A DNA stretch of 64,000 nt from DSBG01 sp049975365. GTDB taxonomy: Bacteria > Desulfobacterota > Desulfomonilia > UBA1062. Position numbers and translations under genes: made by a program. The notes beneath the pieces are model-generated. The model did no database searches. It was given only the letters and a program-made list of their open reading frames with translations, and was not told the origin of the DNA. Location of the stretch: contig JBNGDS010000002.1 in the NCBI GenBank assembly GCA_049975365.1, positions 1 to 64,000 of the forward strand, read 5' to 3'. Numbering within the stretch: the first letter of the stretch is position 1; each line of letters begins with the position of its first letter. Below, in pieces: positions 43,772-52,562 of the stretch.

Positions 43772-45949
43772 CTACTCCTTCACGGGCAGTTCGATGGTGA
43801 ATATGGTCCCAGTGGGTTCGTTGTCCCTGACCCGGATGAACCCGTTGTGATCCGTGATGATCCTGTTGACGATGACCAGCCCCAGCCCAGTTCCGCCCTT
43901 CTTGGTTGAAAAATACGGCTCGAAGAGACGTTCCTTGACCTTTGGAGGGATACCCGGTCCAGTGTCCATGATTTCCAAGACCGCGATATGTACATCTGGA
44001 TCGTATGAAGTCCTGATCGTGATCTTCTTCAGGGAGTTCCTGTTCTCAAGAACAGCGGTCGTAGCATTCTCCAGGAGATTCCCCACCGCCCTGCTCATCT
44101 GGGAGCTGTCGATTTCAACCTTGGGCAATGTTTCATCCACGTCTATGACATACTCTATCTCATGGTGGGCCTGCCGGTACAATGCCGCAGCATCGGAGAC
44201 CACCTTGTTCAGGCTGTCAGGGACAGGCATTGACGTGGGCATCTTGGCAAATGCGGAAAACTCATTCACGAGGCGCTTCATCTCATCCACTTCGTTGATG
44301 ATCACCCGCGTGCACTCGTCAAAAATCTGGGCCTCGTCACCGAGCATGTCCAGGTATCTCCTCCTGAGTCTCTGGGCGGAGAGCTGGATGGGGGTCAGAG
44401 GATTCTTCACCTCGTGGGCGATACGCCGGGCAACCTCCCTCCATGCTGCCATACGCTGCATCCGCTGAAGCTGGGTGAGGTCATCGAACACGATGACCAT
44501 GCCCAGGTGTTCGTTCTTGTCATCGTACATCAGGGACGCTTGAGCCAGCAGGGTCATCTTCTTGCCCTGCACAGAGACAGTGAGCTGTCTCTGGGTTGAC
44601 ATGCCCTTGGAGTTCTTGAGAACCCCGATAAGGTCACTGACAAGGGGCTGGAGATCATCACGGATCACCTGGGAATATGGTTTGCCCACAGAGGCATCCG
44701 AATCGATCGCCAGCATGGTCTGGGCAGACGGGTTGATCATGGAGATACAGTCATCCCGAGTGATGGAGATGACCCCGGTTGAGATATTATTGAGCACGGT
44801 CTCGATGTACCTGTTCCTGTATGCAAGCTCATTGTAGGCGCTCTCCAGGTGCTTCCTCGACTCCGTCAAATCGTACACCATGGCATTGAAATCCTGGACC
44901 AGTATGCCCAGTTCGTCGGTTGACTGAACGTCGATGTAAAATCCAAGCTCGCCTCGAGAAATCCTCTGGGTTCCTTCCACGAGCTTTTCGATCGGATTGA
45001 TGAGCCCCTTTGAGATATTGAGGCCGAACCATACCGCGGAAAAGATGACCAGCAGGGTCACCGAGGTGAGGATGATGATATAGTTCGTCTTGATTGGCCC
45101 CTTGAGCCTGAGACTCTGGATGTAGTCATTGAACGAGGACCTGATGATGCCCATCCGTCCTGAAAGGCTCTCCGGGATATAGTAGTCAGCCACCAGCACT
45201 CCCACGATATCCTTGGGATTGAACGAGGATTTGATGGGCACGATCCCCTCGATGATATCGGCCTTTCCGGTGCGTACCACGATGGGCATTGTCTTCCCGG
45301 CCATTGCTGCCTGGACCAGACTTGATTCAGGACTCGGCATGCTCTTCATCTCGATGTCCGGAGAAACGATTTTTACGAGTTCCTCCCCCTGGGATGAGAA
45401 CACCACGACCGCCGAGAGGCGGAACAACATCATCTTTTCTTCCAGGAGTGATCTCAGAATATTGAGGTTTCCCTCTTTCAGAAGCCTCCGCTCCGTGATC
45501 TCCTTGGATATGGAACTCGCATAGTGAATGGCGTCCGCTGAGGCCTCCTTGTAGTAGATGTTCGCCACGTTCATTGACTCTTCAAGTGCGTTTTCCACCT
45601 CGGAGGAGAGCCAGCCCTCCATGCTCCGGTTGAGGAACACGATGCTGGTGAAGAACAGCACCATGGTGGGAATGATGGTCAGTGTTACAAAGGCTGCAAC
45701 CAGTTTTGTCCGCAACTTTGTTCCCAGAACACCCCTCTTGCGTTCCAGGAGCAGCTTCGCAATATTCCTCGTGACAAGGAATATGACGAGGATCAGCAAC
45801 ACCACGTTCAGGCTGATAAGGGTAAAGATCAGGACATTGCTGGATGGGCCCACATCGATGCTGCTGATGTTGGTCCTGGCAATGCTGAGCAGCACCAGAA
45901 TGCCCAGGATCACCGATATGATGATAATCTCCCTGACTTTTTTGGACAT
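43772..45949 (-). CDS. ntrY: sensor histidine kinase NtrY
   Basis: 725 residues from ATG 45949 (AGGAGAATCAAC upstream). Three N-terminal helices (EIIIISVILGILVLLSIA; VLIFTLISLNVVLLILVIFLV; AFVTLTIIPTMVLFFTSIVFL), a large periplasmic domain, a further helix, HAMP (WFGLNISKGLINPIEKLVEGTQRISRG), PAS (ETVLNNISTGVISITRDD) and kinase core: ARRIAHEVKNPLTPIQLSAQRLRRRY, NLLENA, DTGPGIPPKVKERLFEPYFSTKKGGTGLGL. This domain order is that of NtrY. It lies between lpxC and ntrX, so envelope-related sensing is possible (inference). Confidence 0.93.
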   Translation of the reverse strand: MSKKVREIIIISVILGILVLLSIARTNISSIDVGPSSNVLIFTLISLNVVLLILVIFLVTRNIAKLLLERKRGVLGTKLRTKLVAAFVTLTIIPTMVLFFTSIVFLNRSMEGWLSSEVENALEESMNVANIYYKEASADAIHYASSISKEITERRLLKEGNLNILRSLLEEKMMLFRLSAVVVFSSQGEELVKIVSPDIEMKSMPSPESSLVQAAMAGKTMPIVVRTGKADIIEGIVPIKSSFNPKDIVGVLVADYYIPESLSGRMGIIRSSFNDYIQSLRLKGPIKTNYIIILTSVTLLVIFSAVWFGLNISKGLINPIEKLVEGTQRISRGELGFYIDVQSTDELGILVQDFNAMVYDLTESRKHLESAYNELAYRNRYIETVLNNISTGVISITRDDCISMINPSAQTMLAIDSDASVGKPYSQVIRDDLQPLVSDLIGVLKNSKGMSTQRQLTVSVQGKKMTLLAQASLMYDDKNEHLGMVIVFDDLTQLQRMQRMAAWREVARRIAHEVKNPLTPIQLSAQRLRRRYLDMLGDEAQIFDECTRVIINEVDEMKRLVNEFSAFAKMPTSMPVPDSLNKVVSDAAALYRQAHHEIEYVIDVDETLPKVEIDSSQMSRAVGNLLENATTAVLENRNSLKKITIRTSYDPDVHIAVLEIMDTGPGIPPKVKERLFEPYFSTKKGGTGLGLVIVNRIITDHNGFIRVRDNEPTGTIFTIELPVKE

Positions 45950-45959
45950 GTTGATTCTC

Positions 45960-46772
45960 CTATGAACCGGACAGATCCGCCTCGAGGATCTTCCTGGCGA
46001 GCCCGATGTGCAGGCTGTGATTCGCCCTGTAGGCGTGGATAGACGCCGTGACCGGTCTTCCGAGGATCCACAGGTCTCCCAGAAGATCAAGGATCTTGTG
46101 TCTCACAAATTCGTCCGGAAACCTCAGCCCCTCCGGGTTGAGGACACTCTGCTCGTCCACGACTACTGCATTGTGAAGACCTCCACCCAGGGCATACCCC
46201 ATGGAACGCATTTTCTCGACATCCTGCATTCTTCCGAAGGTTCGTGCCGGGGCTATGTTCGCTGCGAAGTCATCACCATCATACGTGTATCGCTGGTAGC
46301 CGATGGACGGCTCGGGGAAATCAATTTCATAGGTGATGCCGAATGGTCCGGCGGATGCCTCGATCCAGCTCACCCCCGATTCCACCCGAACGGGCGAACG
46401 GACCACGATCGGACGGAGCTCACCTTCGATCTCTACTGTCCCAGCCTCCTGGATCAGCCGGTATACCGGGAGAGCCGATCCATCTTCTGCAGGGATCTCA
46501 TTGCCGTCTATCTCTATCTCACAGTCGGTTATTCCCGCACCGAAAAGGCATGCCATAAGGTGCTCCACCGTTGATATTCGTGCCCCGGCAACACCAAGAG
46601 TCGTATTCAGCGTCGTGTCCAGCACATGATCAAGCACGGCAGGGATCCTGATCCCCTGCCGGGAAAAGACGATCCCCTCGCCTCCCGGCATGAGGGTGAG
46701 CGTGCTGGGGCTGCCGCCATGGAGCCCGATTCCCATGATCCGAAGTGCACGAGCGATGGTTTTCCTTTCCAT
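45960..46772 (-). CDS. lpxC: UDP-3-O-acyl-N-acetylglucosamine deacetylase LpxC
   Basis: 270 residues from ATG 46772 (MERKTIARALRIMGIGLHGG). This zinc amidase carries out the committed step of lipid A synthesis. Seen: STVEHLMACLFGAGITDCEIEIDGNEIPAEDGSA, ARTFGRMQDVEKMRSMGYALGG, LRFPDEFVRHKILDLLGDLWILG with the zinc HKxxD, and SIHAYRANHSLH with the catalytic His. It is shorter than enteric LpxC (about 305) mainly in loops and C-terminus. No Shine-Dalgarno; a promoter lies just upstream. First gene of the lpxC-ntrY-ntrX-rSAM-radC-rmuC run. Confidence 0.93.
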   Translation of the reverse strand: MERKTIARALRIMGIGLHGGSPSTLTLMPGGEGIVFSRQGIRIPAVLDHVLDTTLNTTLGVAGARISTVEHLMACLFGAGITDCEIEIDGNEIPAEDGSALPVYRLIQEAGTVEIEGELRPIVVRSPVRVESGVSWIEASAGPFGITYEIDFPEPSIGYQRYTYDGDDFAANIAPARTFGRMQDVEKMRSMGYALGGGLHNAVVVDEQSVLNPEGLRFPDEFVRHKILDLLGDLWILGRPVTASIHAYRANHSLHIGLARKILEADLSGS

Positions 46773-46782
46773 GCTGCCAATT

Positions 46783-46811
46783 AGATTATGTAACCCGGGT
46801 ATATTAGTCAA
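46783..46811 (-). promoter_or_regulatory. sigma-70-like promoter of lpxC operon
   Basis: TTGACT, 17 nt, TAATCT (TA---T core) on the minus strand. The -10 ends 10 nt before the lpxC ATG, so the leader would be only about 3-4 nt. Confidence 0.5.
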
Positions 46812-46986
46812 ATGGTATTGCATCCTGTTCATCACCGGCACGTGGCCGGCTTCTTTGATCATGCGTTCACGGGAACCCCATTGGGGTGATACACCACCTG
46901 TCCATGAAGTCAAGACGGATCCGGTGAACTGCCGGCAGGCCGTTTCTGACATCCCGGAACACCATCCCACATCCCTGCTTCTCGAT

Positions 46987-47015
46987 TTGACACCCCAGGG
47001 AAAACAGCTTATAAA
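46987..47015 (+). promoter_or_regulatory. sigma-70 promoter of tatA-tatC, leaderless geometry
   Basis: TTGACA, 17 nt, TATAAA, close to full consensus. The -10 ends 8 nt before the tatA ATG and there is no Shine-Dalgarno; start predicted at about 47022. Confidence 0.8.
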
Positions 47016-47023
47016 AGCAGACT

Positions 47024-47341
47024 ATGTTCGGCATAGGCGGTCAGGAACTCATTCTCATTCTGTTGATTGCACTGATCGTACTCGGCCCGAAGAAACTGCC
47101 CGATATCGCCAAGACCCTGGGGAAGGCACTCGGTGAATTCCAGCGTGCCTCCAATGACCTCAGAAAAGAATTCGATCAGATGTCGGACACCCCTCACCCC
47201 TCGCATTCACCACGGTATCCAGAAAAAACACCTGAACAGAGCACCACGGAAGACGCATCTTCCCACGACGAGGAAGACTCGCGAGAAACCTCTCCTGAAA
47301 AGCCGCATCAGTACAATCCAGACGAGATAGAGGGTTCCTGA
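47024..47341 (+). CDS. tatA: Sec-independent translocase subunit TatA/TatB
   Basis: 105 residues. N-terminal MFGIGGQELILILLIALIVLGPKKLP is the single Tat membrane helix with the FG-x-KKLP hinge (here LGPKKLP), followed by the amphipathic helix IAKTLGKALGEFQRASNDLRKEF and a polar tail. It forms the twin-arginine export channel with TatC, encoded next with a 1-nt gap. Glu8 and the longer tail are also seen in TatB; TatA against TatB cannot be settled. The Tat route suits periplasmic formate dehydrogenases, in keeping with fdhD and fdhE nearby. Confidence 0.88.
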   Translation: MFGIGGQELILILLIALIVLGPKKLPDIAKTLGKALGEFQRASNDLRKEFDQMSDTPHPSHSPRYPEKTPEQSTTEDASSHDEEDSRETSPEKPHQYNPDEIEGS

Positions 47342-47342
47342 G

Positions 47343-48125
47343 GTGGAAGAAGAAAAGCTCCCGATAACCTCTCACCTCGAAGAGATGAGGTGGCGTCTCA
47401 TCAAGTGCGTGATCGCCGTCGGGGTCGGGTTTCTTGCTTCCTATGCCTTCTCGAAACAGATCTTTGACTTTCTCGTCTCCCCGCTGGTCAAGGTCATGCC
47501 ACCCGATGGCCAGCTCATCTACACCTCTCTGCCCGAGGCCTTCCTGACCTACCTGAAGGTATCATTCTTTGCAGGCCTCGTCCTCGCAACCCCGGTAATC
47601 ATTTACCAGATCTGGAAGTTCGTGATGCCGGGTCTCTATGAGAACGAGCGCCGGTATGTTGCACCCTTTGTGGTGGTGGCCACCATCTTCTTCCTCATCG
47701 GCGCGTCATTTGCCTTCTACGTGGTGTTCCCACTGGGGTTCCAGTTTTTCCTGGGGTTTTCCACGGATCGCATCTCGGCCCTGCCATCCATGAGGGAGTA
47801 TCTCGGGTTTGCCATGAGGCTCCTGCTCGCATTTGGCATCACCTTCGAACTTCCGGTGGTGATGTTCTTCCTGGCGAAAATGGGGCTGGTACATCCGTCC
47901 ACGTTGAGGCGACAGAGGAAATATGCACTTCTCGTCGTCGCACTCGGCGCAGCCATTCTCACTCCCCCTGATGTGCTCAGCATGATCCTCCTTGGCATAC
48001 CGCTTTTCTGTCTCTATGAAATCAGCATCTGGGTGACCCACTTTGTCAGAAAAAAAGAGTCGATGGAGACCGCTGATGTCGAAGCCGAGGCATCGGATCC
48101 CGAGTCGAAAAATCAGGCTGGATAG
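47343..48125 (+). CDS. tatC: twin-arginine translocase receptor TatC
   Basis: 260 residues from GTG 47343. Seen: LPITSHLEEMRWRLIKCVIAV (the HLxELRxR motif), six membrane helices, YTSLPEAFLTYLKVSFFAGL, PVIIYQIWKFVMPGLYENERRYV and the late SMILLGIPLFCLYEISIWV. TatC recognises twin-arginine signal peptides of folded proteins. It follows tatA with a 1-nt gap and converges on fdhE across a 93-bp gap. Confidence 0.96.
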   Translation: MEEEKLPITSHLEEMRWRLIKCVIAVGVGFLASYAFSKQIFDFLVSPLVKVMPPDGQLIYTSLPEAFLTYLKVSFFAGLVLATPVIIYQIWKFVMPGLYENERRYVAPFVVVATIFFLIGASFAFYVVFPLGFQFFLGFSTDRISALPSMREYLGFAMRLLLAFGITFELPVVMFFLAKMGLVHPSTLRRQRKYALLVVALGAAILTPPDVLSMILLGIPLFCLYEISIWVTHFVRKKESMETADVEAEASDPESKNQAG

Positions 48126-48218
48126 ACGAACAGGCGGGAATGTGTACGGTGGATATGGAGAAACCATCGTGGACACGGAACCGCTCTATTCAAGCTCCGG
48201 AACGAACACACCCCTTGA

Positions 48219-48932
48219 CTATGACTCGAGGAATCCTTCCTGACGCGCCATATCATCCAGTACAAGGGTAAGGACATCTTCGGTCTCGGCATCACGCACT
48301 GGCCTGACCCTGGTATCGACGATCTTGATGTAGTGCGTACACTCCGCGCAATAGTAGACGCGAACCCCGCTGAGCTCCTCTGATTCGAAATACCCCAGAG
48401 TGGTATGATCCCTGTTCCCACAGACGGTGCACCTGATTCGGGGGAATGACCACTGGCAGGAACACAGCGGGCAGATCAGGATCCTCGACGAATCCGTATC
48501 GAACCCGATCCTCGGGAAGGTGTGGCAGAACGGGCAGCTTCCGTCACCGGTTTCGCTGTCGATGAGAGACTCATTCACCTCCCTGAGCAGCCTGAAGTAG
48601 GTTGTGATGACGGCACGAAGGAGTACCTGGAGAGCATTCCTGTATTCGAGGGAGACCCCGGGCATGTCGTGGTCACTGTTCGAGGATTCCAGGAGCTGGT
48701 GAAAGTCAACAGGGGGGTGCTCCGGGATGATCTCCTCCCAGACCTCTCTGCAGATTTCGGCAAGGGGCTCCACCGGGATGCAGGAACTCGTGCTCTCTGC
48801 CTTCAGGGGGACAGCGAGATGCGGGATATGCAGCCTGTCCATGTGTTCTGTAACCCGTTGCCAGATGGCGCGGGCCTGCTGTATGGACTCAGCATCATCG
48901 GGAAAGTTCTGGAGAATGAGCTCCCATTCCAT
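48219..48932 (-). CDS. fdhE: formate dehydrogenase accessory protein FdhE
   Basis: 237 residues. The C-terminal half carries the FdhE rubredoxin-like metal knuckles: CPFCHTFPRIGF, ICPLCSCQWSFPRIRCTVCGN and YYCAECTHYIKIVDTR, four CxxC pairs. The N-terminal half is helical. FdhE is needed for active periplasmic formate dehydrogenase in E. coli and interacts with its catalytic subunit. The position beside tatA-tatC, which would export that enzyme, is fitting. No Shine-Dalgarno precedes the ATG and a promoter with perfect -35 stands directly upstream. Confidence 0.9.
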   Translation of the reverse strand: MEWELILQNFPDDAESIQQARAIWQRVTEHMDRLHIPHLAVPLKAESTSSCIPVEPLAEICREVWEEIIPEHPPVDFHQLLESSNSDHDMPGVSLEYRNALQVLLRAVITTYFRLLREVNESLIDSETGDGSCPFCHTFPRIGFDTDSSRILICPLCSCQWSFPRIRCTVCGNRDHTTLGYFESEELSGVRVYYCAECTHYIKIVDTRVRPVRDAETEDVLTLVLDDMARQEGFLES

Positions 48933-48940
48933 GTGGGGGA

Positions 48941-48969
48941 ACCATAAGAGATGTTTGAGGGCGTGTCAA
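48941..48969 (-). promoter_or_regulatory. sigma-70 promoter of fdhE, leaderless geometry
   Basis: TTGACA, 17 nt, TATGGT on the minus strand. The -10 ends 8 nt before the fdhE ATG; start predicted 1-2 nt before the codon. Confidence 0.7.
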
Positions 48970-49079
48970 GCGCATTGGGAGTGCCCTGAAGAACGGACTG
49001 CGCCGTTCATGTTCCCGTGTCATTCTGGACCATGTCGGAATGAGCATCCCTCTGCTTGCCTGCCAGGAAAATTGATTGT

Positions 49080-49982
49080 ATGGATGAAACCATTATGTCA
49101 GGTCTGTATATCCCGGTCCACAGATACCATCGACACCTGGTGTGGTGCGTGAAACTCATCCTGTTCTCATGCATCACTCTCTGTTCTCTGCATGCTGGAG
49201 CCCTGTCTTGTGGTGCTTCCGGTCCGGAGAGGATCATCTCCCTTGCCCCATCCCTGACGAGGGAGCTCTATGACCTCGGCGCAGAGGAGGCCATTGTGGG
49301 GGTAACACACTATCGCCCTGAGGACGCAGCGTCGAAGGAGGTCGTCGGGAGCCTGACAAAACTCAATATTGAAAGAATCCTGGCCTTGCAGCCGGATCTC
49401 GTGCTGGCCAGCAAGGACTGCAACCGGATTACAGACATAGAGCGCCTTACCAGGCTGGGGCTTCAGGTTTCTGTATTCCAGGGGTGCGAGTCCTTTTCAT
49501 GCATGTGCGCAGAGTTCATCCGGCTGGGAGAACTTGTCGGGAAACGAGACATTGCTGAAGTCACGGTCAGAGAGCTCAATGCAGAGCTCTCGGGAATTCA
49601 ATCCTCTATCAAGGAGAACCCTTCTCTCAAGGTATTCTGGCAGATCGGGGCAGATCCACTTATTACAGCGAACGACGAAACATTCTCCGGTGAGTTCATA
49701 CGACGTGCGGAGTGCATAAATATCTTCGGGGATCTGAACGTCCGGTACCCGCGTGTGCATAGAGAGGAAGTGATCAGGAGAAACCCTGATGTCATCATCA
49801 TCGTGACCCACATGAGCACCCAGGAGAGCGCATCCATCTGGCAAGACATGGAAACCGTAACCGCAGTCCGAAACAAGAGAGTTCATACACTTCCGGCCGA
49901 CTTGGTGTGCCAGCCAACGCCGGTCTCCTTCGTTGAGGCATACAGGGCCGTCCTGGCCATTCTTCATCCTGGTCTACCATGA
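49080..49982 (+). CDS. btuF: ABC transporter substrate-binding protein, BtuF/FecB type
   Basis: 300 residues from ATG 49080; ATG 49095 is equally possible, and a weak TTGCCT-N17-TATGGA promoter (49056-49084) would put transcription just before it. A signal peptide (LVWCVKLILFSCITLCSLHAGA) is followed by the periplasmic binding fold: ERIISLAPSLTRELYDLGAEEAIVGVTHY, IERILALQPDLVLASKD, and the NPDVIIIVTH closing lobe. It is the binding protein of a type II importer for cobalamin, haem or ferric siderophore; BtuF-like pattern is favoured but the ligand is not proven. It overlaps the permease gene by 4 bp. Confidence 0.8.
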   Translation: MDETIMSGLYIPVHRYHRHLVWCVKLILFSCITLCSLHAGALSCGASGPERIISLAPSLTRELYDLGAEEAIVGVTHYRPEDAASKEVVGSLTKLNIERILALQPDLVLASKDCNRITDIERLTRLGLQVSVFQGCESFSCMCAEFIRLGELVGKRDIAEVTVRELNAELSGIQSSIKENPSLKVFWQIGADPLITANDETFSGEFIRRAECINIFGDLNVRYPRVHREEVIRRNPDVIIIVTHMSTQESASIWQDMETVTAVRNKRVHTLPADLVCQPTPVSFVEAYRAVLAILHPGLP

Positions 49983-50965
49983 AACACCCCGTGATCTTTT
50001 TCCTCCTGGTTCTCCTCCTGGCCTCAAGCATGGCCCTGGCCCTCCTGACCGGTGGAACTCCGATTCCCCCTGAGAGCATAGCGAGGGCTCTCTTTCACCC
50101 ACGTCCCGGTGATGTCACCACCACACTGGTATGGGATCTTCGTCTGCCCAGAATCGTGATTGCCTGTGTCGTGGGGGCAGCCCTGGCCCAGAGTGGAGTG
50201 ATCTTTCAGGCAATACTCAGAAACCCTCTCGCCGAGCCGTATACTCTGGGGGTATCCGCAGGAGGCGCACTGGGTGCAACGATTGCGATCATTCTTGGAA
50301 TTGCAGGATTTCCCATGGTTCTCATCTGTTTTGCCGGGGCCATGGTGAGCATTTCGATCGTTCTGGGAATCGCGTCACTCAGGCAATTTTCCAGCACCAT
50401 GCTGATCTTGAGCGGCGTGGTCCTGAGCTTTCTGCTGTCTTCCCTGGTCATGTTCATCTTCTCTGTTGCAAGCTCGCGAGACGTGCACTCCTCCATCATG
50501 TGGCTCATGGGTGATCTCAGTTCCCCCCACTCAGGTTCCCTTCGGATCATGGCGTTCATGGTACTCCCCTTGATGGCTGTTCTCGTCTTCACCGGCAGGG
50601 ACCTGAATCTTCTCTCCCTGGGTGACGAAAAGACCTATCACCTCGGGGGAAATGCCCTGCAGATGAAAGGGATTCTCCTGGTGATCTCCTCTCTGATAAC
50701 CGGGGGCTGTGTTGCCGTGACGGGGATAATCGGATTTGTTGGTCTCCTCGTTCCACACCTCATGAGGAAAATCACAGGCGCCGACCACAGGCTGCTCATC
50801 CCCTCATCAATGCTTGCAGGGAGCTGTTTCCTGATCCTGTGCGACACGTTCTCCCAATTCATATTCAGGCCTGTCGAACTCCCGGTGGGGGTCATCACAG
50901 GGATGATCGGGGGGATGTTCTTTCTTTTCTACATCGCTTTCATTAGACCGCCGGAGGTCGGGTGA
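49979..50965 (+). CDS. btuC: FecCD/BtuC-family ABC permease
   Basis: 328 residues with about ten hydrophobic helices. Seen: DLRLPRIVIACVVGAALAQSGVIFQAILRNPLAEPYTLGVSAGGALGA (the FecCD signature), MWLMGDLS, and GFVGLLVPHLMRKITGADHRLLIPSSMLAGSCFLILCDTFSQ with the cytoplasmic loop that meets the ATPase. It forms the membrane channel of the vitamin B12/iron-siderophore importer. It overlaps the binding protein by 4 bp; the ATPase follows at once. Confidence 0.9.
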   Translation: MKHPVIFFLLVLLLASSMALALLTGGTPIPPESIARALFHPRPGDVTTTLVWDLRLPRIVIACVVGAALAQSGVIFQAILRNPLAEPYTLGVSAGGALGATIAIILGIAGFPMVLICFAGAMVSISIVLGIASLRQFSSTMLILSGVVLSFLLSSLVMFIFSVASSRDVHSSIMWLMGDLSSPHSGSLRIMAFMVLPLMAVLVFTGRDLNLLSLGDEKTYHLGGNALQMKGILLVISSLITGGCVAVTGIIGFVGLLVPHLMRKITGADHRLLIPSSMLAGSCFLILCDTFSQFIFRPVELPVGVITGMIGGMFFLFYIAFIRPPEVG

Positions 50966-50966
50966 G

Positions 50967-51764
50967 ATGATGCATCTCCATGTTCAAAACCTGACAGCGG
51001 GATACGGCAAGATCCCCGTTCTGCAGGATATTACCCTGGATATTCCACGAACATGCCTCTACGGGGTCATCGGTCCGAACGGTGCCGGGAAAACAACGCT
51101 TTTCAAGTGCTTGAGCGGTACCCTGAGACCATGGAAAGGCTCAGTCCTGTACAACGGTGAGGATATCAGGACACTCCCGAGAAGGAGGTTGGCGCAGAAG
51201 GCCGCCTATATTCCTCAGTTCCAGTGGGTTCCCTTCCCATATACCGTGGAAGAATTCGTCCTCATGGGACGGTATCCCCACAGGGGAAGATTTTCTCCTA
51301 TTGGGAAAAACGACGTGGAAATCCTTGAAGAAACTCTCACCACGCTGGAAATTTCCAGATATAGGAAACGGAGCCTCCACACCCTCTCGGGGGGTGAACT
51401 GCAGAGGGTCTTCCTGGCACAGGGCCTGACCCAGAGACCGGAGCTCCTCCTCATGGACGAACCCACATCACACCTCGACCTCGGTCACCAGGTGCACCTG
51501 CTCGATATGCTCAAGAGCCTCAGGGACACCCAGGGGCTTACTATCGTGCTGATTCTTCACGATCTCAATATCGCGAGTGTGTACTGTGACGCAGTGGCCC
51601 TCATGAGTTCCGGAGGGGTGTATGCCCAGGGCACGCCGGACGATGTGATTACCGGGGACATCCTGGAACAGGTCTACAAGACGCGTGTCCTCGTGGGAAC
51701 GGATCCCCTGGGGTCACGTCCGCACATTTTTCTCATCCCCGGTGACCAGTGGAGACAACACTAG
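50967..51764 (+). CDS. btuD: BtuD/FecE-type ABC ATPase
   Basis: 265 residues. Walker A GPNGAGKTTLFKCLSG, Q-loop YIPQFQWVPFPYTVEEFVLMGRYPH, signature LSGGELQRVFLAQGL, Walker B LLLMDEPTSHLDL, switch His in LILHDLNIAS. The typical FecE/BtuD pattern is PHR after the Q-loop. It energises the preceding permease. No cobalamin riboswitch signature was seen before the operon, so its ligand and control remain open. Confidence 0.92.
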   Translation: MMHLHVQNLTAGYGKIPVLQDITLDIPRTCLYGVIGPNGAGKTTLFKCLSGTLRPWKGSVLYNGEDIRTLPRRRLAQKAAYIPQFQWVPFPYTVEEFVLMGRYPHRGRFSPIGKNDVEILEETLTTLEISRYRKRSLHTLSGGELQRVFLAQGLTQRPELLLMDEPTSHLDLGHQVHLLDMLKSLRDTQGLTIVLILHDLNIASVYCDAVALMSSGGVYAQGTPDDVITGDILEQVYKTRVLVGTDPLGSRPHIFLIPGDQWRQH

Positions 51765-51842
51765 CCTCGATGTGCCCGGATATGCTGGTTCCCGTGACAT
51801 CCCGGAAAGAGGGTGGTGTTCTCCGGGGCTGGTGACAGATCG

Positions 51843-52313
51843 TCAGGTGAGAATTTCCAGGATTTCGTATTCCCTCTTGCCATTGGGTGTATCAACGATC
51901 ACCTCGTCATCGAGCTTCTTCCCGATCAGTGCCCTCCCCATGGGAGACTCTATCGAGATCTTCCCCTGGTCGATATCGGACTCGTCCACCCCGACGATCT
52001 GGTACGTGATCTCTTCATCGGTATCCAGGTTGCATAAAACAAATTTCGAACCGAACACGATGCGGTCACGAGGAAGGTTCGAGGTGTCGATGATTTCAGA
52101 GGTTCCGAGCTTATTCTCGATCTCCTGAATCCGTGACTCGACAAAGGCCTGACGCTCCTTCGCATAGATGAACTCGGCATTTTCGGAAAGATCGCCGTGC
52201 CCGCGTGCTTCTTCGATCGCAGCGATAATCTTCGGGCGTTCGTGTTTCTTGAGTCTCTCCAACTCGTCCCTGAGAGACGCATAGCCGTCTTTCGTGATAG
52301 GATTTCTCTTCAT
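51843..52313 (-). CDS. greA: transcription elongation factor GreA
   Basis: 156 residues: N-terminal coiled coil MKRNPITKDGYASLRDELERLKKHERPKIIAAIEEARGHGDLSENAEFIYAKERQAFVE with the D-L-S-E-N-A-E tip acids that stimulate RNA cleavage in backtracked polymerase, and the C-terminal domain ITYQIVGVDESDIDQGKISIESPMGRALIGKKLDDEV. Length standard. The 5' leader (about 50 nt) contains an intrinsic terminator between promoter and gene, see separate entries. It diverges from rplY. Confidence 0.96.
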   Translation of the reverse strand: MKRNPITKDGYASLRDELERLKKHERPKIIAAIEEARGHGDLSENAEFIYAKERQAFVESRIQEIENKLGTSEIIDTSNLPRDRIVFGSKFVLCNLDTDEEITYQIVGVDESDIDQGKISIESPMGRALIGKKLDDEVIVDTPNGKREYEILEILT

Positions 52314-52325
52314 GGCATGTCCCTG

Positions 52326-52362
52326 AAAAAAAGAAAAAATACCGGTAGCGCACTACCAGTAT
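52326..52362 (-). terminator. intrinsic terminator/attenuator in the greA leader
   Basis: On the minus strand a 10-bp stem ATACTGGTAG / CTACCGGTAT with a TGCG loop and one G-U pair, then TTTTTT, C, TTTTTTT. It lies between the greA promoter and the greA ATG, so most transcripts should stop at about 35-40 nt unless antiterminated. Confidence 0.8.
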
Positions 52363-52370
52363 CGATCTGT

Positions 52371-52399
52371 ACTGTATCCTGATGCTCCCTGATTGTCAA
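52371..52399 (-). promoter_or_regulatory. sigma-70 promoter of greA
   Basis: TTGACA, 17 nt, TACAGT on the minus strand. Predicted start near 52364, just before the attenuator stem. Confidence 0.75.
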
Positions 52400-52501
52400 G
52401 ACTGGATTGGGATGGGGAAGGGATACCAGGGTTTTTTCCGGCAGGTACCAGGGAATGAGAGGACTCGTCTCCAGGGAGAAAGATCGCACCGATGCTTTTC
52501 A

Positions 52502-52531
52502 TTGACTCGAGAAATTCTTCTCTAGTATACT
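52502..52531 (+). promoter_or_regulatory. sigma-70 promoter of rplY
   Basis: TTGACT, 18 nt, TATACT. Predicted start near 52538, giving a leader of about 25 nt that contains the GGAGG used by rplY. Confidence 0.72.
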
Positions 52532-52562
52532 ACGGCGTCTATTGAACAGCGGAGGAAACGCT

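Noticed and set aside
48970..49079. Cobalamin riboswitch before the BtuFCD-type operon
   Set aside because: The gap is too short and no B12-box-like or multi-stem pattern is visible.
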